DNA from: Comamonadaceae bacterium 2PF
GTDB taxonomy: Bacteria; Pseudomonadota; Gammaproteobacteria; Burkholderiales; Burkholderiaceae_C
Direction of reading: 5' to 3'
Assembly: GCA_005502875.1 (NCBI GenBank)
Contig: SCMV01000020.1
Span: forward strand, 1 to 64,000
DNA length: 64,000 bases
Position numbers and translations under genes: made by a program. Under the pieces are notes generated by a model. That model did not search any database. It was not told the DNA's origin and saw nothing but the letters and a program-made list of their open reading frames with translations. Below are positions 45,584 to 54,564 of the stretch, piece by piece. Each line of letters opens with the position of its first letter. Positions within the stretch are counted from its first letter, which is position 1.

Positions 45584-46522
45584 ATGCACACCCCCATCCT
45601 CCACCACTACAACGAATCTCCCTACGCGGAGAAGGCTCGCCTGATGCTGGGTCACAAAGGCTTGGCATGGCGCTCGGTCAAGGTGCCCCGCATCGCGCCC
45701 AAGCCGGACTTGGTCGCGCTGACCGGCGGCTACCGCAAGGTGCCGGTGCTCCAAGTGGGTGCGGACATCTACTGCGACACACGCCTGATCGCCGAGGTGC
45801 TCGATTCGCTGCAGCCGGAACCCAGCCTTCGCGCTCGCGCCGGCCACTTCGATGAAATCGTGGCGAACTGGGTGGACACGCAGCTTTTTGGTCGCGCGGT
45901 GGGCTACACCTTCGGCGCGCTGGCCGACCTGCTGCCCGATGCCTTGCTCGAAGACCGCGCGGCGCTGCGAGGTGCTCCGCTTGATCGAGAGGCCCTCAAG
46001 CGAGCCTTGCCCCTGACCACGCAAGAGTTGCACGCCCACATCGCCTGGCTGGAAACAGCTCTGTGCGGCAGCAGCCCCTTCGTCAACGGCGAGACCCCCG
46101 GCAACGGCGACTTCACGCTCTACGCCACCCTCTGGTTCCTGGCCAATGGCCGCTTCGACTTCGGCCACCACCCCGCGGTGCAGGCATGGATGACGCGCAT
46201 GATCGCCATCGGCCACGGGCGGCGAGAGGACATCAGCGCAGAGGAGTCCCTGGTCGAGGCTGCGGCCGCCCTGCCCGCCCCCTTGCCTGATGCGGCCTTG
46301 CAGCCCGACACCGCCGACGCCACAGGCCTGAGCCTGGGGCAGGCCGTGCAGGTGACCCCCGAGCAACTGGGTCACGGCACCAGCGTCACCGGCGAACTCG
46401 TCAGCCTGCTGCCTCAGCGCCTGACCCTGCGCCTGCACAGCGAGCGTTGCGGCGAGTTGCACGTTCACTTTCCACGAACCGGCTACCGCCTCAAGGCGGC
46501 TCAGGGCAAGCAAACGGCTTGA
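45584..46522 (+). CDS. Glutathione S-transferase-like protein with C-terminal extension
   Basis: A 312-residue protein beginning with a thioredoxin-like GST N-domain (HHYNESPYAEKARLMLGHKGL), where Tyr or Ser in the NESPYAEK turn would contact glutathione. A helical GST C-domain follows (FVNGETPGNGDFTLYATLWFL). The last roughly 80 residues lie outside the normal GST length (about 200-230) and have no recognised domain. It is divergent from the GlxA-type regulator and nine bases upstream of a second GST-like gene, so probably an operon. Substrate unknown. Confidence 0.8.
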   Translation: MHTPILHHYNESPYAEKARLMLGHKGLAWRSVKVPRIAPKPDLVALTGGYRKVPVLQVGADIYCDTRLIAEVLDSLQPEPSLRARAGHFDEIVANWVDTQLFGRAVGYTFGALADLLPDALLEDRAALRGAPLDREALKRALPLTTQELHAHIAWLETALCGSSPFVNGETPGNGDFTLYATLWFLANGRFDFGHHPAVQAWMTRMIAIGHGRREDISAEESLVEAAAALPAPLPDAALQPDTADATGLSLGQAVQVTPEQLGHGTSVTGELVSLLPQRLTLRLHSERCGELHVHFPRTGYRLKAAQGKQTA

Positions 46523-46531
46523 AAGAACACG

Positions 46532-47305
46532 ATGCCCGCACAAGCCCCCCTGACCCTCTACACCTTCGCGATGTCGCACTACAGCGAGAAGATCCGCTGG
46601 ACGCTCGATGCCTGTGACATCCCCTACCGCGAGGTCTGCCTGAGCCCTGCGTTTCACATGGCCCCCGCGCTTCGCATGGGCGGCCGTGGCCAGACCACGC
46701 TGCCCATCATCCAGGGCGATGGGTACTCGGTCCAGGACAGCCCTCGCATCCTCACCTGGTTGCAATCGAACCGCGGACCGCTGGCGGTGATGCCGCTGCC
46801 CATCGACACCGACACCCGCGCGGTCGAGCAGCGCTTCAACGCCATCGGCAAGGACGTGGCGCGTTACCTGTATGCCGGCAGCTTTGGTGTGGCCGACGAA
46901 CACATCGTCAAGCTGTGGACCGACCATGCCAACGTCTTGCAGGCCGGCTTCATCCGTGTCAGCTACCCGATCATGCGTTGGGTGTTCAAACAGAAGCTGC
47001 AGATCAAACCCAAGCGCGTGGAGCTGGCACGCCAGCGCATCCGCGAGGCGCTGGACTGGCTCGATGCACAACTGGCCGATGGGCGCCGCTTCCTGGTCGG
47101 GGACACGTTCACGGTGGCAGACATCACCGCGGCCTCGCTGCTGGCGCCGCTGGCCTGCCCCGCTCAGCACCCGGTCTATGGCGACCCCGCCTACCGGGAG
47201 GGGATGAAGGCCGCTGTGCAAGAGTGGCAAGGGCGGCCCGGCATCGCGTGGGTGCGTGAGCTTTATGACACGCAGCGCGGCACGATGAAAGGCGGCGTGT
47301 TCTGA
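46532..47305 (+). CDS. Glutathione S-transferase family protein
   Basis: A 257-residue GST-like protein. The N-domain starts LYTFAMSHYSEKIRWTLDA, with a Ser in the usual SxYSxK-type active-site turn, and contains LPIIQGDGYSVQDSPRIL (cis-Pro and the glutathione-gamma-glutamyl contact). The C-domain has RFLVGDTFTVADITAASLLAPL. Nine bases downstream of the other GST-like gene. Likely cytosolic conjugation or peroxide chemistry; the exact role is unknown. Confidence 0.83.
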   Translation: MPAQAPLTLYTFAMSHYSEKIRWTLDACDIPYREVCLSPAFHMAPALRMGGRGQTTLPIIQGDGYSVQDSPRILTWLQSNRGPLAVMPLPIDTDTRAVEQRFNAIGKDVARYLYAGSFGVADEHIVKLWTDHANVLQAGFIRVSYPIMRWVFKQKLQIKPKRVELARQRIREALDWLDAQLADGRRFLVGDTFTVADITAASLLAPLACPAQHPVYGDPAYREGMKAAVQEWQGRPGIAWVRELYDTQRGTMKGGVF

Positions 47306-47357
47306 GCTTGCATCCCTGGCGCGAAACGGCAGAATGGGCCTCAAAGGAGACCCGATC

Positions 47358-47648
47358 ATGAACCGCGAGGAACTGACTGCCCTGCTGCAGAAGCTGCACA
47401 CCGAGCTGGCGGCGCGCCCCCAGGTTGACGCATCCACGCGCCAAGCCCTGCAGAGCCTGGACACCGACATCCAGCGCGTGCTGGCCCAGTCGGGCGAACA
47501 GGCTGCCAACGACCCACAAAGCGCCGCCGATCAGGACGACATCAACGCGCTGGCCCAAACGCTGGAAGCCAAGTTGGAGACGGATCACCCGGTGCTCATC
47601 GGCACCTTGCGCGACCTGATGGACCGCCTGGGCAAGATGGGCATCTGA
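47358..47648 (+). CDS. DUF4404 family protein
   Basis: A small 96-residue, acidic, helical protein (MNREELTALLQKLHTELAAR start; C-terminal HPVLIGTLRDLMDRLGKMGI) matching the DUF4404 family pattern. The ATG at 47358 has a near-ideal AAAGGAGA upstream, which is why I prefer it to an upstream start. Function unknown; predicted cytosolic. Confidence 0.8.
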   Translation: MNREELTALLQKLHTELAARPQVDASTRQALQSLDTDIQRVLAQSGEQAANDPQSAADQDDINALAQTLEAKLETDHPVLIGTLRDLMDRLGKMGI

Positions 47649-47678
47649 GTCGGCACCTGAGCGCCAAGACAGCTGGCA

Positions 47679-49307
47679 TCAACCCAGGCTGGCCGAGACC
47701 AGCTTCTGCGTGTAGGGGTGACGAGGGTGCTTGAGCACCTCGTCCACCGTTCCGCGCTCGACCACCTCACCCGACTTCATGACGATGAGCTCGTGCGCCA
47801 TGGCGGCGACCACGTCCACGTCGTGGGTGATCAGCAGGTAGCTGAGGCCGCGCTCGCGCTGCAGGCGTTGCAGCAAAGCGAGCACCTGTTTTTGAATCGT
47901 CACATCGAGCGCGCTGGTGGGTTCGTCGAGCACCAGGACCTGGGGCTCGACAACCAGGGCCCGTGCCAGCGCCACGCGTTGGCGCTGCCCTCCCGAAAAC
48001 TCGTGCGGGTAGCGAGACAAAAGACCAGGGAACTGGGCCTCGGTCAAGCCGACATCGGCCAGCGTCTGCTCGACCTGCTGGCGGCGCTGCGAGGCCGTCA
48101 TGCCCGGCTGGTGGATGCCCAGCCCCTCTCCCACCAGCTCTTCGATGGTCATGCGGGGAGACAAGGACGAGAACGGGTCCTGGAACACCACCTGGACAGC
48201 CCGTCGCAAGGGCCGGTCCTTCAAGGCCTGGTGCCGCCAGGCCAGGCCCTTGACCGACAAATGCCCTTCACTGGGCTGCAGGCCCAGCGCGGCCAGCGCC
48301 AGCGTCGATTTGCCCGAGCCCGACTCCCCGATGACGCCCAGCGTGCGCCCCGGCGGCAAGGTGAAGTCGACGGCTTTGACCGCGTCGAAATGACCCCGAC
48401 CGAACCAGCCGGCGATGCCAGGCTTGGGCACCGGGTAACGCACCCACACACCTTGCCCCTGCATGAGCGGAGCCCCGTCGCTTGGCGGCAAGGGCTGCGG
48501 GTCGCGCACCGGCTGGCTGTCGAGCAGCTTGCGGGTGTAGGCGTGCTGCGGGTTGGCGAACACGTCGGCCACCGAGCCGCTCTCGACCAGCACGCCCTGC
48601 TCCATCACGGCGACCCGATCGGCAAAGCGGCGCACCAGGTGCAGGTCGTGCGTGATCATCAGCACGGCCATGCCGTGGGTGCGCTGCAGCCCGTCCAGCA
48701 GGTCAAGGACCTGGCCACGCAAGGTCACGTCCAGCGCGGTGGTGGGCTCGTCAGCAAGCAGCAACTTGGGCTGGCAGGCCAGGGCCATGGCGATCATGGC
48801 GCGCTGGCGCTGCCCGCCCGAGAGCTGGTGCGGAAAGCTCAGCGCCCGTCGCTCGGGCTCGGGGATGCCGGTCTGCGCCAGCAACTCGACGGCGCGCTGC
48901 CAGGCTTGGGCCCGGCTCAACGCCTGATGCAACTCGAGGACCTCGGCGATCTGGTCGCCAATGGTGAACAGCGGGTTGAGCGCCGTCATCGGTTCCTGGA
49001 AGATGACGGCCACGTCGCGGCCGCGCACGCCGCGCAGCTCGCGCTCGCTCAATTGCAGGAGGTCGCGGCGCTCGGACCTGTCGCCCAGGTCATTGAACCA
49101 GGCCTGGCCAGAGACGCGCGCCTGCGGCACCAGCTTGAGCAGGCTCATCGCGGTGATGGACTTGCCCGAACCCGACTCACCGACCAGGGCGAGCTTCTCG
49201 CCCGCACGGATCTGCAGGCTCACGCCCTTGACCACGGCCTTGTCGCCAAAGGAGACGTGCAAATCCTGAAGGTCAAGCAGCGGTGCACTCGAAGCCTGGT
49301 TGTTCAT
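47679..49307 (-). CDS. yejF: Peptide ABC transporter ATP-binding protein YejF (dual ATPase)
   Basis: A 542-residue fusion of two ABC ATPases. First half: Walker A GESGSGKSITA, signature LSGGQRQRAMIAMAL, Walker B LLLADEPTTALD. Second half: GESGSGKSTLA, FSGGQRQRVALARAL, VLVLDEPTSALD. This single-gene dual ATPase is typical of YejF. It powers the YejBE permease for peptide (in E. coli also microcin C) import. The ATG overlaps the yejE stop (ATGA). The open frame extends upstream but the ATG at 49307 gives the family N-terminus. Confidence 0.94.
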   Translation of the reverse strand: MNNQASSAPLLDLQDLHVSFGDKAVVKGVSLQIRAGEKLALVGESGSGKSITAMSLLKLVPQARVSGQAWFNDLGDRSERRDLLQLSERELRGVRGRDVAVIFQEPMTALNPLFTIGDQIAEVLELHQALSRAQAWQRAVELLAQTGIPEPERRALSFPHQLSGGQRQRAMIAMALACQPKLLLADEPTTALDVTLRGQVLDLLDGLQRTHGMAVLMITHDLHLVRRFADRVAVMEQGVLVESGSVADVFANPQHAYTRKLLDSQPVRDPQPLPPSDGAPLMQGQGVWVRYPVPKPGIAGWFGRGHFDAVKAVDFTLPPGRTLGVIGESGSGKSTLALAALGLQPSEGHLSVKGLAWRHQALKDRPLRRAVQVVFQDPFSSLSPRMTIEELVGEGLGIHQPGMTASQRRQQVEQTLADVGLTEAQFPGLLSRYPHEFSGGQRQRVALARALVVEPQVLVLDEPTSALDVTIQKQVLALLQRLQRERGLSYLLITHDVDVVAAMAHELIVMKSGEVVERGTVDEVLKHPRHPYTQKLVSASLG

Positions 49308-50377
49308 GGCGCGTGCTCCTTGCGCGGATCGAGCGCATCGCGCAAGGCGTCGCCCATGAAGGTCAGCAACAGCAGGCTCAACACCAGCACACCAAAAGTC
49401 GACAGCGAAATCCACCAGGCGTCGAGGTTGTTCTTGCCCTGCTGCAGCATCTCGCCCAGGCTGGGCGTGTCCAGCGGCACACCCAGCCCCAGGAAGTCCA
49501 GCGAGGTCAGCGCCAGGATGGCCGCGCTCATGCGAAACGGCAGGAAGGTGACCACCGGCGTCAGGCTGTTGGGCAGGATGTGCCGACGGATGATCTGCCA
49601 GTTGGTCAGGCCCAGCGCCCTCGCCGAGCGCACGTGATCAAGTTGTCGGTTGCGCAGGAACTCGGCACGCACGTAGTCGGACAGACCGATCCAACCAAAC
49701 AGGCTCAGCAGGAGGATCAACAGACCCACGCTGGGCGAGAGCACGGCCGAGAAGATGATGAGCAGGTAAAGCTCGGGCATGGAGCCCCAGATCTCGATGA
49801 AGCGCTGGAACAGCAGGTCGGTGCGCCCGCCATAAAAGCCCTGGATGGCACCCGTGAGAACCCCCACCACCACGCCGATGAAGGTCAGCGCGAGGCCAAA
49901 CAGCACCGACACCCGAAAGCCATAGATCAGGCGCGCCAACACATCCCGCCCCCGGTCGTCGGTGCCCAGCCAGTTGTCGGCCGATGGCGCCGATGGGTTG
50001 GGCGACTTGGCGAAGTAGTTGATGGTTCGGTGGTGCGAGCGGTTGATGGGGTAGATGGCGAAGTTGCCCGGCTTGTCGAACTGGGCCTGGATGAAGGGGT
50101 CCAGGTAGTCGGTGGCGGTTTCGAAGTCGCCACCAAAGGTGGTCTCGGGCACGTCCTGCAGCACGGGCACGTACCAGCGTCCCTCGTAGCGGGCCAGCAA
50201 GGGTCGATCGTTGGACACCAGCTCGGCCCCCAGGCTGATGAGCACCAAGGCGGAAAACAGGATCAGGCTCCAGAACCCCAGGCGATGCTGCTTGAAGCGC
50301 AGCCATGCGCGCCGACTGGGCGAGATCGATGCGGGGGACGGGGTGATGTCGCTCATGTTGCTGCCGGCCTCACGCAT
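49304..50377 (-). CDS. yejE: Peptide ABC transporter permease YejE
   Basis: A 357-residue inner-membrane permease of the DppC/OppC class. An N-terminal TM segment is followed by a periplasmic loop, and the EAA-type loop ARALGLTNWQIIRRHILPNSLTP contacts YejF. The large N-terminal insertion with NWLGTDDRGRDVLAR is usual for this class. It overlaps yejB by eight bases and yejF by four; part of yejABEF. Confidence 0.94.
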   Translation of the reverse strand: MREAGSNMSDITPSPASISPSRRAWLRFKQHRLGFWSLILFSALVLISLGAELVSNDRPLLARYEGRWYVPVLQDVPETTFGGDFETATDYLDPFIQAQFDKPGNFAIYPINRSHHRTINYFAKSPNPSAPSADNWLGTDDRGRDVLARLIYGFRVSVLFGLALTFIGVVVGVLTGAIQGFYGGRTDLLFQRFIEIWGSMPELYLLIIFSAVLSPSVGLLILLLSLFGWIGLSDYVRAEFLRNRQLDHVRSARALGLTNWQIIRRHILPNSLTPVVTFLPFRMSAAILALTSLDFLGLGVPLDTPSLGEMLQQGKNNLDAWWISLSTFGVLVLSLLLLTFMGDALRDALDPRKEHAP

Positions 50378-51410
50378 CCAGCTTCACGCGCGGGTCCACC
50401 CACACGTAGCACAGGTCGGAGATCAGCTTGGTGACCAGGCCGATCAGGGTGAACAGGTAGAGCGTGCCCAACACGACGGGGTAGTCGCGCCGCATGACCG
50501 ACTCGTAGCCCAGCAGGCCCAGGCCATCGAGCGAGAACAGCGTCTCGATCAGCAGGGAGCCCGTGAAGAAAGCCCCGATGAACGCCGCCGGAAAGCCCGT
50601 CACCAGCGGGATCAGCGCGTTGCGAAACACGTGCTTCCAGAGCACCTTGCGCTCGTCCAGGCCCTTGGCTCGCGCCGTCAGCACGTACTGCTTGCGTATC
50701 TCGTCAAGGAAGGCGTTCTTGGTCAGCATGGTGATGACCGCAAAGCTGCCGACCACGCTGGCGGTCACGGGCAGCGTGATGTGCCACAGGTAGTCCACCA
50801 CCTTGGCACCCAGGCTGAGCTCATCCCAGTTGGCCGAGGTCAAGCCGCGCAGCGGGAACCACTGCAAAAAGCTGCCACCACCGAAAAGCACCAGCAGCGC
50901 CACGCCCAGCACGAAGCCCGGGATGGCGTAGCCCACCAGCACGATGATGCTCGAGACGAGGTCGAAGCGACTGCCCGCGCGAACCGCTTTGGCGATGCCC
51001 AGCGGCACCGAAACCAGGTAGCTCAGGAAAAACGTCCACAACCCCAGGCTGATGGAGACCGGCAGCTTTTCCTGGATCAGGCCCCAGACGTCCTTGTGGT
51101 GCACAAAGCTCTGCCCCAGGTCGAAGCGCGCGTAGTCGGCCACCATCTTGATGAAACGCTCATGCGCGGGCTTGTCGAAACCGTAGAGCTTCTTGAGCTC
51201 CTCGATCTGCGCTGGGTCCACCCCCTGGCGGCCACGGTAGGCGCTGTCGGCACCGGCTCGTTCCCCGCCCGAGGTGCGACTGGTCAGCTGCGACATCACC
51301 TGCTCGACCGGCCCGCCGGGCACGAACTGGATGATGGCGAAGGTCACCAGCAGCACACCCAGCAGCGTCGGCACCATCAGCAAGATGCGTTTGAGGATGT
51401 AGGCCCACAT
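50370..51410 (-). CDS. yejB: Peptide ABC transporter permease YejB
   Basis: A 346-residue inner-membrane permease of the DppB/OppB class with the N-terminal YILKRILLMVPTLLGVLLVTF segment and the cytoplasmic loop TARAKGLDERKVLWKHVFRNAL. The long region between TM1 and TM2 contains a roughly 40-residue Ser/Gly/Arg-rich stretch typical of YejB. I prefer the ATG at 51410; an in-frame TTG at 51419 is possible. Follows yejA after about 30 bases. Confidence 0.93.
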   Translation of the reverse strand: MWAYILKRILLMVPTLLGVLLVTFAIIQFVPGGPVEQVMSQLTSRTSGGERAGADSAYRGRQGVDPAQIEELKKLYGFDKPAHERFIKMVADYARFDLGQSFVHHKDVWGLIQEKLPVSISLGLWTFFLSYLVSVPLGIAKAVRAGSRFDLVSSIIVLVGYAIPGFVLGVALLVLFGGGSFLQWFPLRGLTSANWDELSLGAKVVDYLWHITLPVTASVVGSFAVITMLTKNAFLDEIRKQYVLTARAKGLDERKVLWKHVFRNALIPLVTGFPAAFIGAFFTGSLLIETLFSLDGLGLLGYESVMRRDYPVVLGTLYLFTLIGLVTKLISDLCYVWVDPRVKLDA

Positions 51411-51438
51411 GGTCGTCAATGGCTTTCCAGGCTCGTGT

Positions 51439-53277
51439 TCATTGGCGCCACCAACTGCTCAGCGCCCAGGCATCGGGGCGGTAGTGCGGCGGCGGCTCCG
51501 GCATGCCAAAACGGCCACCGCGCCAGGCCACGCGGAAGGTGCGCGAGTACCAATGCGGCACGAAGTAATGCTGGTGTCGCATGACCCGATCGAGGGCGCG
51601 CAACACCACCACCAACTCGGTCCGAGTCTTGGCCTGAGCAACCTTCTCGAGCAGGGCATCGACCACCGGATCCTTCACGCCGATCAGGTTGCTTGAGCCT
51701 TCGAGGTCACGCTGGGACGAGTGGTAGTACTGCCGCAACTCGGCACCTGGGACCTCTTGACCGGGCAAGGCCAGGCTGACCATCTCGTACTCGAAGCGCT
51801 TCATGCGCTTTTCATAGACGGCGTAGTCGACCACGCGGTATTGCGCCTGGATGCCGAGCTTTTCGAGGTTGCGCAACAGCGGCGTGACCACGCGCCCCAT
51901 GCTGGGTGAGTTGTCCAGGAATTCGATGGTGAAGGCCTGCCCTTGGGCGTTGCGCAACACGCCATCCTGCAGCTTCCAGCCGGCGGCGGCCAGCAGGTCG
52001 CGGGCCTGGCGCAGGTTCGCTCGCAGCGAGCCCGGCGGGCTGGTGACCGGGGGCATGGGCACCGGCTGGCTCAGCACGGCTGGCTCCAGGCTGCGACGCC
52101 AGGGCGCCAACAGGTCCAGCTCGTCCGGCGTTGGCAAGCCCTTGGCCTCGTAATCGCTGTTGGTGAAGTAGCTGGTGATGCGCGAATAGATGCCGTAGAA
52201 AAGCTGACGGTTCATCCACTCGAAATCCATGGCCAGGCCGATGGCCTGACGCACGCGCGCATCCTGGAACTTGTCCAGGCGCGTGTTGAAAATGAAGCCC
52301 TGAAAATTGGCCGCATTGCGGTGAGGCAACGTCTTCTTGACCAGCTCACCCGAGTCGAAGCGCTTGCCCTTGTAGGCCCGCACCCAGTCCTTGGAGATGT
52401 AGGACTCGATGAAATCGAACTCGCCCGCCTTGAACCCCTCGAAGGCCGTGACGTTGTCGAGGTACATCCGGTAGGTGATGCGGTCGAAGTTGAACTGTCC
52501 GCGCCGCACATTGAGGTCGGCACCCCAGTACGACTTGTCGCGCTCGTACGTGATGTCTCGCCCGGGCACCACCTTGCCAATGCGATACGGGCCCGAGGCG
52601 ATCGGGTGCTCGCCCACGACCTGATCAAAGGGCTTCGGTTTGCCGTTGACCATGCCCCATTTGTGGCTGAACACGGGCAGGCTGCCGACCAGCAAGGGCA
52701 GGTCCGGGTCAGGGCGTTTGAAATCGAAGCGGATCAAGCGCTCGCCCAGCACCTGCACACCTGCCACGCCGCCAAAATACGCGGCGTATTGAGGCGAGGC
52801 CTGTTTGCTGGTCAGCATGTCGAAGCTGTGCTTGACGTCTCGGGCCAGCACGGCATCGCCGTTGTGAAAGCGGGCCTTCGGGTTGAGGCGAAACGTGACC
52901 GACAAGCCGTCGGGGGCCACGGTCACGTCCTCGGCCAGCAGGGCGTACGCGGTCGTGGGCTCTTCGAAATTGGTGGTCAGCAGCGTCTCGAACACCAGCG
53001 AGCTCAGGCCCGGCGGCGAGGTGCCCTTGAGCGTGAACGGGTTGAACTTGTCAAAGCTGTTGGCGATGACCGGCGCCACCAGCGAAAAGTCACCGCCCTT
53101 GGGCGCCTTGGGGTTGACGTGATCGAAATGGCTGAAGCCAGAGGGGTACTTGATGTCGCCGAACTGTGCGTAGGCGTGCGCCCCCCAGGCAGGCGCTGCA
53201 TGCGACATGCACGATGCAGTCAGCAACGCCGCCGAGCCCCTCAAGGCTGATCGGGCTGCCGCCCACACCCCGCTCAT
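51439..53277 (-). CDS. yejA: Peptide-binding protein YejA, periplasmic (extracellular solute-binding family 5)
   Basis: A 612-residue solute-binding protein with an N-terminal signal peptide (hydrophobic segment up to about residue 30). The family 5 body includes YPSGFSHFDHVNPKAPKGG at the mature start, typical of YejA, and the ASGPYRI motif. It delivers peptides to YejBEF. The ATG at 53277 follows the ldcA stop by 35 bases. Location in an operon with an LD-carboxypeptidase suggests cell-wall peptides as substrate, as reported for YejBEF-type systems in alphaproteobacteria. That is inference for this strain. Confidence 0.92.
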   Translation of the reverse strand: MSGVWAAARSALRGSAALLTASCMSHAAPAWGAHAYAQFGDIKYPSGFSHFDHVNPKAPKGGDFSLVAPVIANSFDKFNPFTLKGTSPPGLSSLVFETLLTTNFEEPTTAYALLAEDVTVAPDGLSVTFRLNPKARFHNGDAVLARDVKHSFDMLTSKQASPQYAAYFGGVAGVQVLGERLIRFDFKRPDPDLPLLVGSLPVFSHKWGMVNGKPKPFDQVVGEHPIASGPYRIGKVVPGRDITYERDKSYWGADLNVRRGQFNFDRITYRMYLDNVTAFEGFKAGEFDFIESYISKDWVRAYKGKRFDSGELVKKTLPHRNAANFQGFIFNTRLDKFQDARVRQAIGLAMDFEWMNRQLFYGIYSRITSYFTNSDYEAKGLPTPDELDLLAPWRRSLEPAVLSQPVPMPPVTSPPGSLRANLRQARDLLAAAGWKLQDGVLRNAQGQAFTIEFLDNSPSMGRVVTPLLRNLEKLGIQAQYRVVDYAVYEKRMKRFEYEMVSLALPGQEVPGAELRQYYHSSQRDLEGSSNLIGVKDPVVDALLEKVAQAKTRTELVVVLRALDRVMRHQHYFVPHWYSRTFRVAWRGGRFGMPEPPPHYRPDAWALSSWWRQ

Positions 53278-53312
53278 GGTCACCGAGCCCCCGCGCACGC
53301 TTGTCGCCCCGG

Positions 53313-54254
53313 TCACCAGAGCAGGAAGGCATCGCGCCCCTGCACCGAAAGCGTGGCCTGCCGCCCCACAGGCAGACAAACCTTGGTGGGCACATGCCCG
53401 AACGGCAGCCCCGTCAGGATGGGCACTGGGCAGACACTGCGCAGGTGCGCGATGGCCGATTTGAGGGTGTAGCCACGGTCCAAAGGCGATTTGCGGTATT
53501 CGGTGAAAGCGCCCAGCACAACGGCCTTCTGCGCACCGAGCACGCCAGCCTGGTGCAACTGCAGCAGCGCCCGCTCAACGCGGTACGGGTGTTCGTTGAC
53601 GTCTTCCAGGAAGAGGATGCCGCCCTTGACCTTCGGGAAATGCGGCGTGCCCAGCAGAGCCTGCACCACGGCCAGGTTGCCACCCCACAGGCGCCCAGCG
53701 ACCTCGACGCCATCGAAACCGACCTCGGTGCGAAAGCCAACGGCCTCCAGGTCACCAGTCACGGCCTCGACGAAGCAGGCCTGGGTGACGTCATCCCCAC
53801 CCTCGGGCATGTCAGCCTGCCCAAAATCGCCACAGGCCATGGGGCCAGCCCAGAAGCCTGCAGACACGTTCTCGCCCGGCTTGAGCGGGCCGGCGGCGCC
53901 GTGCGCCATGGCGCCCAGCTGCAGGGCCGTGACGTCGCTGTAGCCGACCCAGGCCGTGCCCAGCTCGATGCTGCGCGCCAACTTCGGCCACTCGATCTGA
54001 TCGAGCAGGCGGCTGAGGCCGTAGCCTCCCCTCGTGGCCAGGACCACCTGGGGTGCAGCATCCGCCACACGGTGGATGGCCGCCAGGCGCTCGGCGTCTT
54101 CGCCAGCGAAGCGCTGGTGCTTTTTCAGCGCGGAGGCGTCAACCGAGACATCAAAACCCAACGCCTTGAGCCGCTTGGCTGCCTTGCGAACCGAGGCGGC
54201 CTGCGCAACGACACCGGCCGGGCTGTGAATGATCAAAGAAGGACATGGGCTCAT
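53313..54254 (-). CDS. ldcA: LD-carboxypeptidase LdcA (murein tetrapeptide carboxypeptidase, S66)
   Basis: A 313-residue cytosolic serine peptidase that removes the terminal D-Ala from muropeptide tetrapeptides in peptidoglycan recycling. The nucleophile Ser lies in AWVGYSDVTALQ, the Glu in GILFLEDVNEHPYR and the His in TGLPFGHVPTK, the Ser-Glu-His set of S66 peptidases. RGGYGLSRLLDQIEW is the usual N-terminal motif. First gene of the ldcA-yejABEF run on the minus strand, linking wall-peptide uptake with trimming. Confidence 0.94.
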   Translation of the reverse strand: MSPCPSLIIHSPAGVVAQAASVRKAAKRLKALGFDVSVDASALKKHQRFAGEDAERLAAIHRVADAAPQVVLATRGGYGLSRLLDQIEWPKLARSIELGTAWVGYSDVTALQLGAMAHGAAGPLKPGENVSAGFWAGPMACGDFGQADMPEGGDDVTQACFVEAVTGDLEAVGFRTEVGFDGVEVAGRLWGGNLAVVQALLGTPHFPKVKGGILFLEDVNEHPYRVERALLQLHQAGVLGAQKAVVLGAFTEYRKSPLDRGYTLKSAIAHLRSVCPVPILTGLPFGHVPTKVCLPVGRQATLSVQGRDAFLLW

Positions 54255-54302
54255 GCCCCCATTGTGACCGAGCGTGGCCGCTTCAACCCTGGTGCGATCC
54301 CG

Positions 54303-54455
54303 TCAGTGTTGCGCCATGTGTTGCGCCACCTGCTGGCGACGGCGGGCACGCAGCAAAGCCAACCACTCGCCCAGGCCGGCGACCAGCGCAAGGGCGATGA
54401 CAACCCAGCGCCCAGCGGCGGTGCCGGGCGTGGTGCGAGAGGACGTGACGCGCAT
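54303..54455 (-). CDS. Possible small membrane protein, 50 residues
   Basis: A 50-codon frame with a hydrophobic stretch (WVVIALALVAGLGEWLALL, about residues 18-36) followed by a basic, Gln-rich tail (RARRRQQVAQ). The pattern fits a single-pass membrane peptide with a positive inside tail. It starts at an ATG at 54455; no homologous family recognised, and the region is GC-rich, so chance is possible. It sits just upstream of ldcA on the same strand. Confidence 0.4.
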   Translation of the reverse strand: MRVTSSRTTPGTAAGRWVVIALALVAGLGEWLALLRARRRQQVAQHMAQH

Positions 54456-54564
54456 CGTTCGTGGCGGGCTTGCTGCGAAAACGCCACAGTAGGCGGCGTG
54501 CGTGTCAGCCCCGTGACAAGCGCATGAGCCGCCGTCACACAAATGCCGCCCTGGACTCGTTAAG

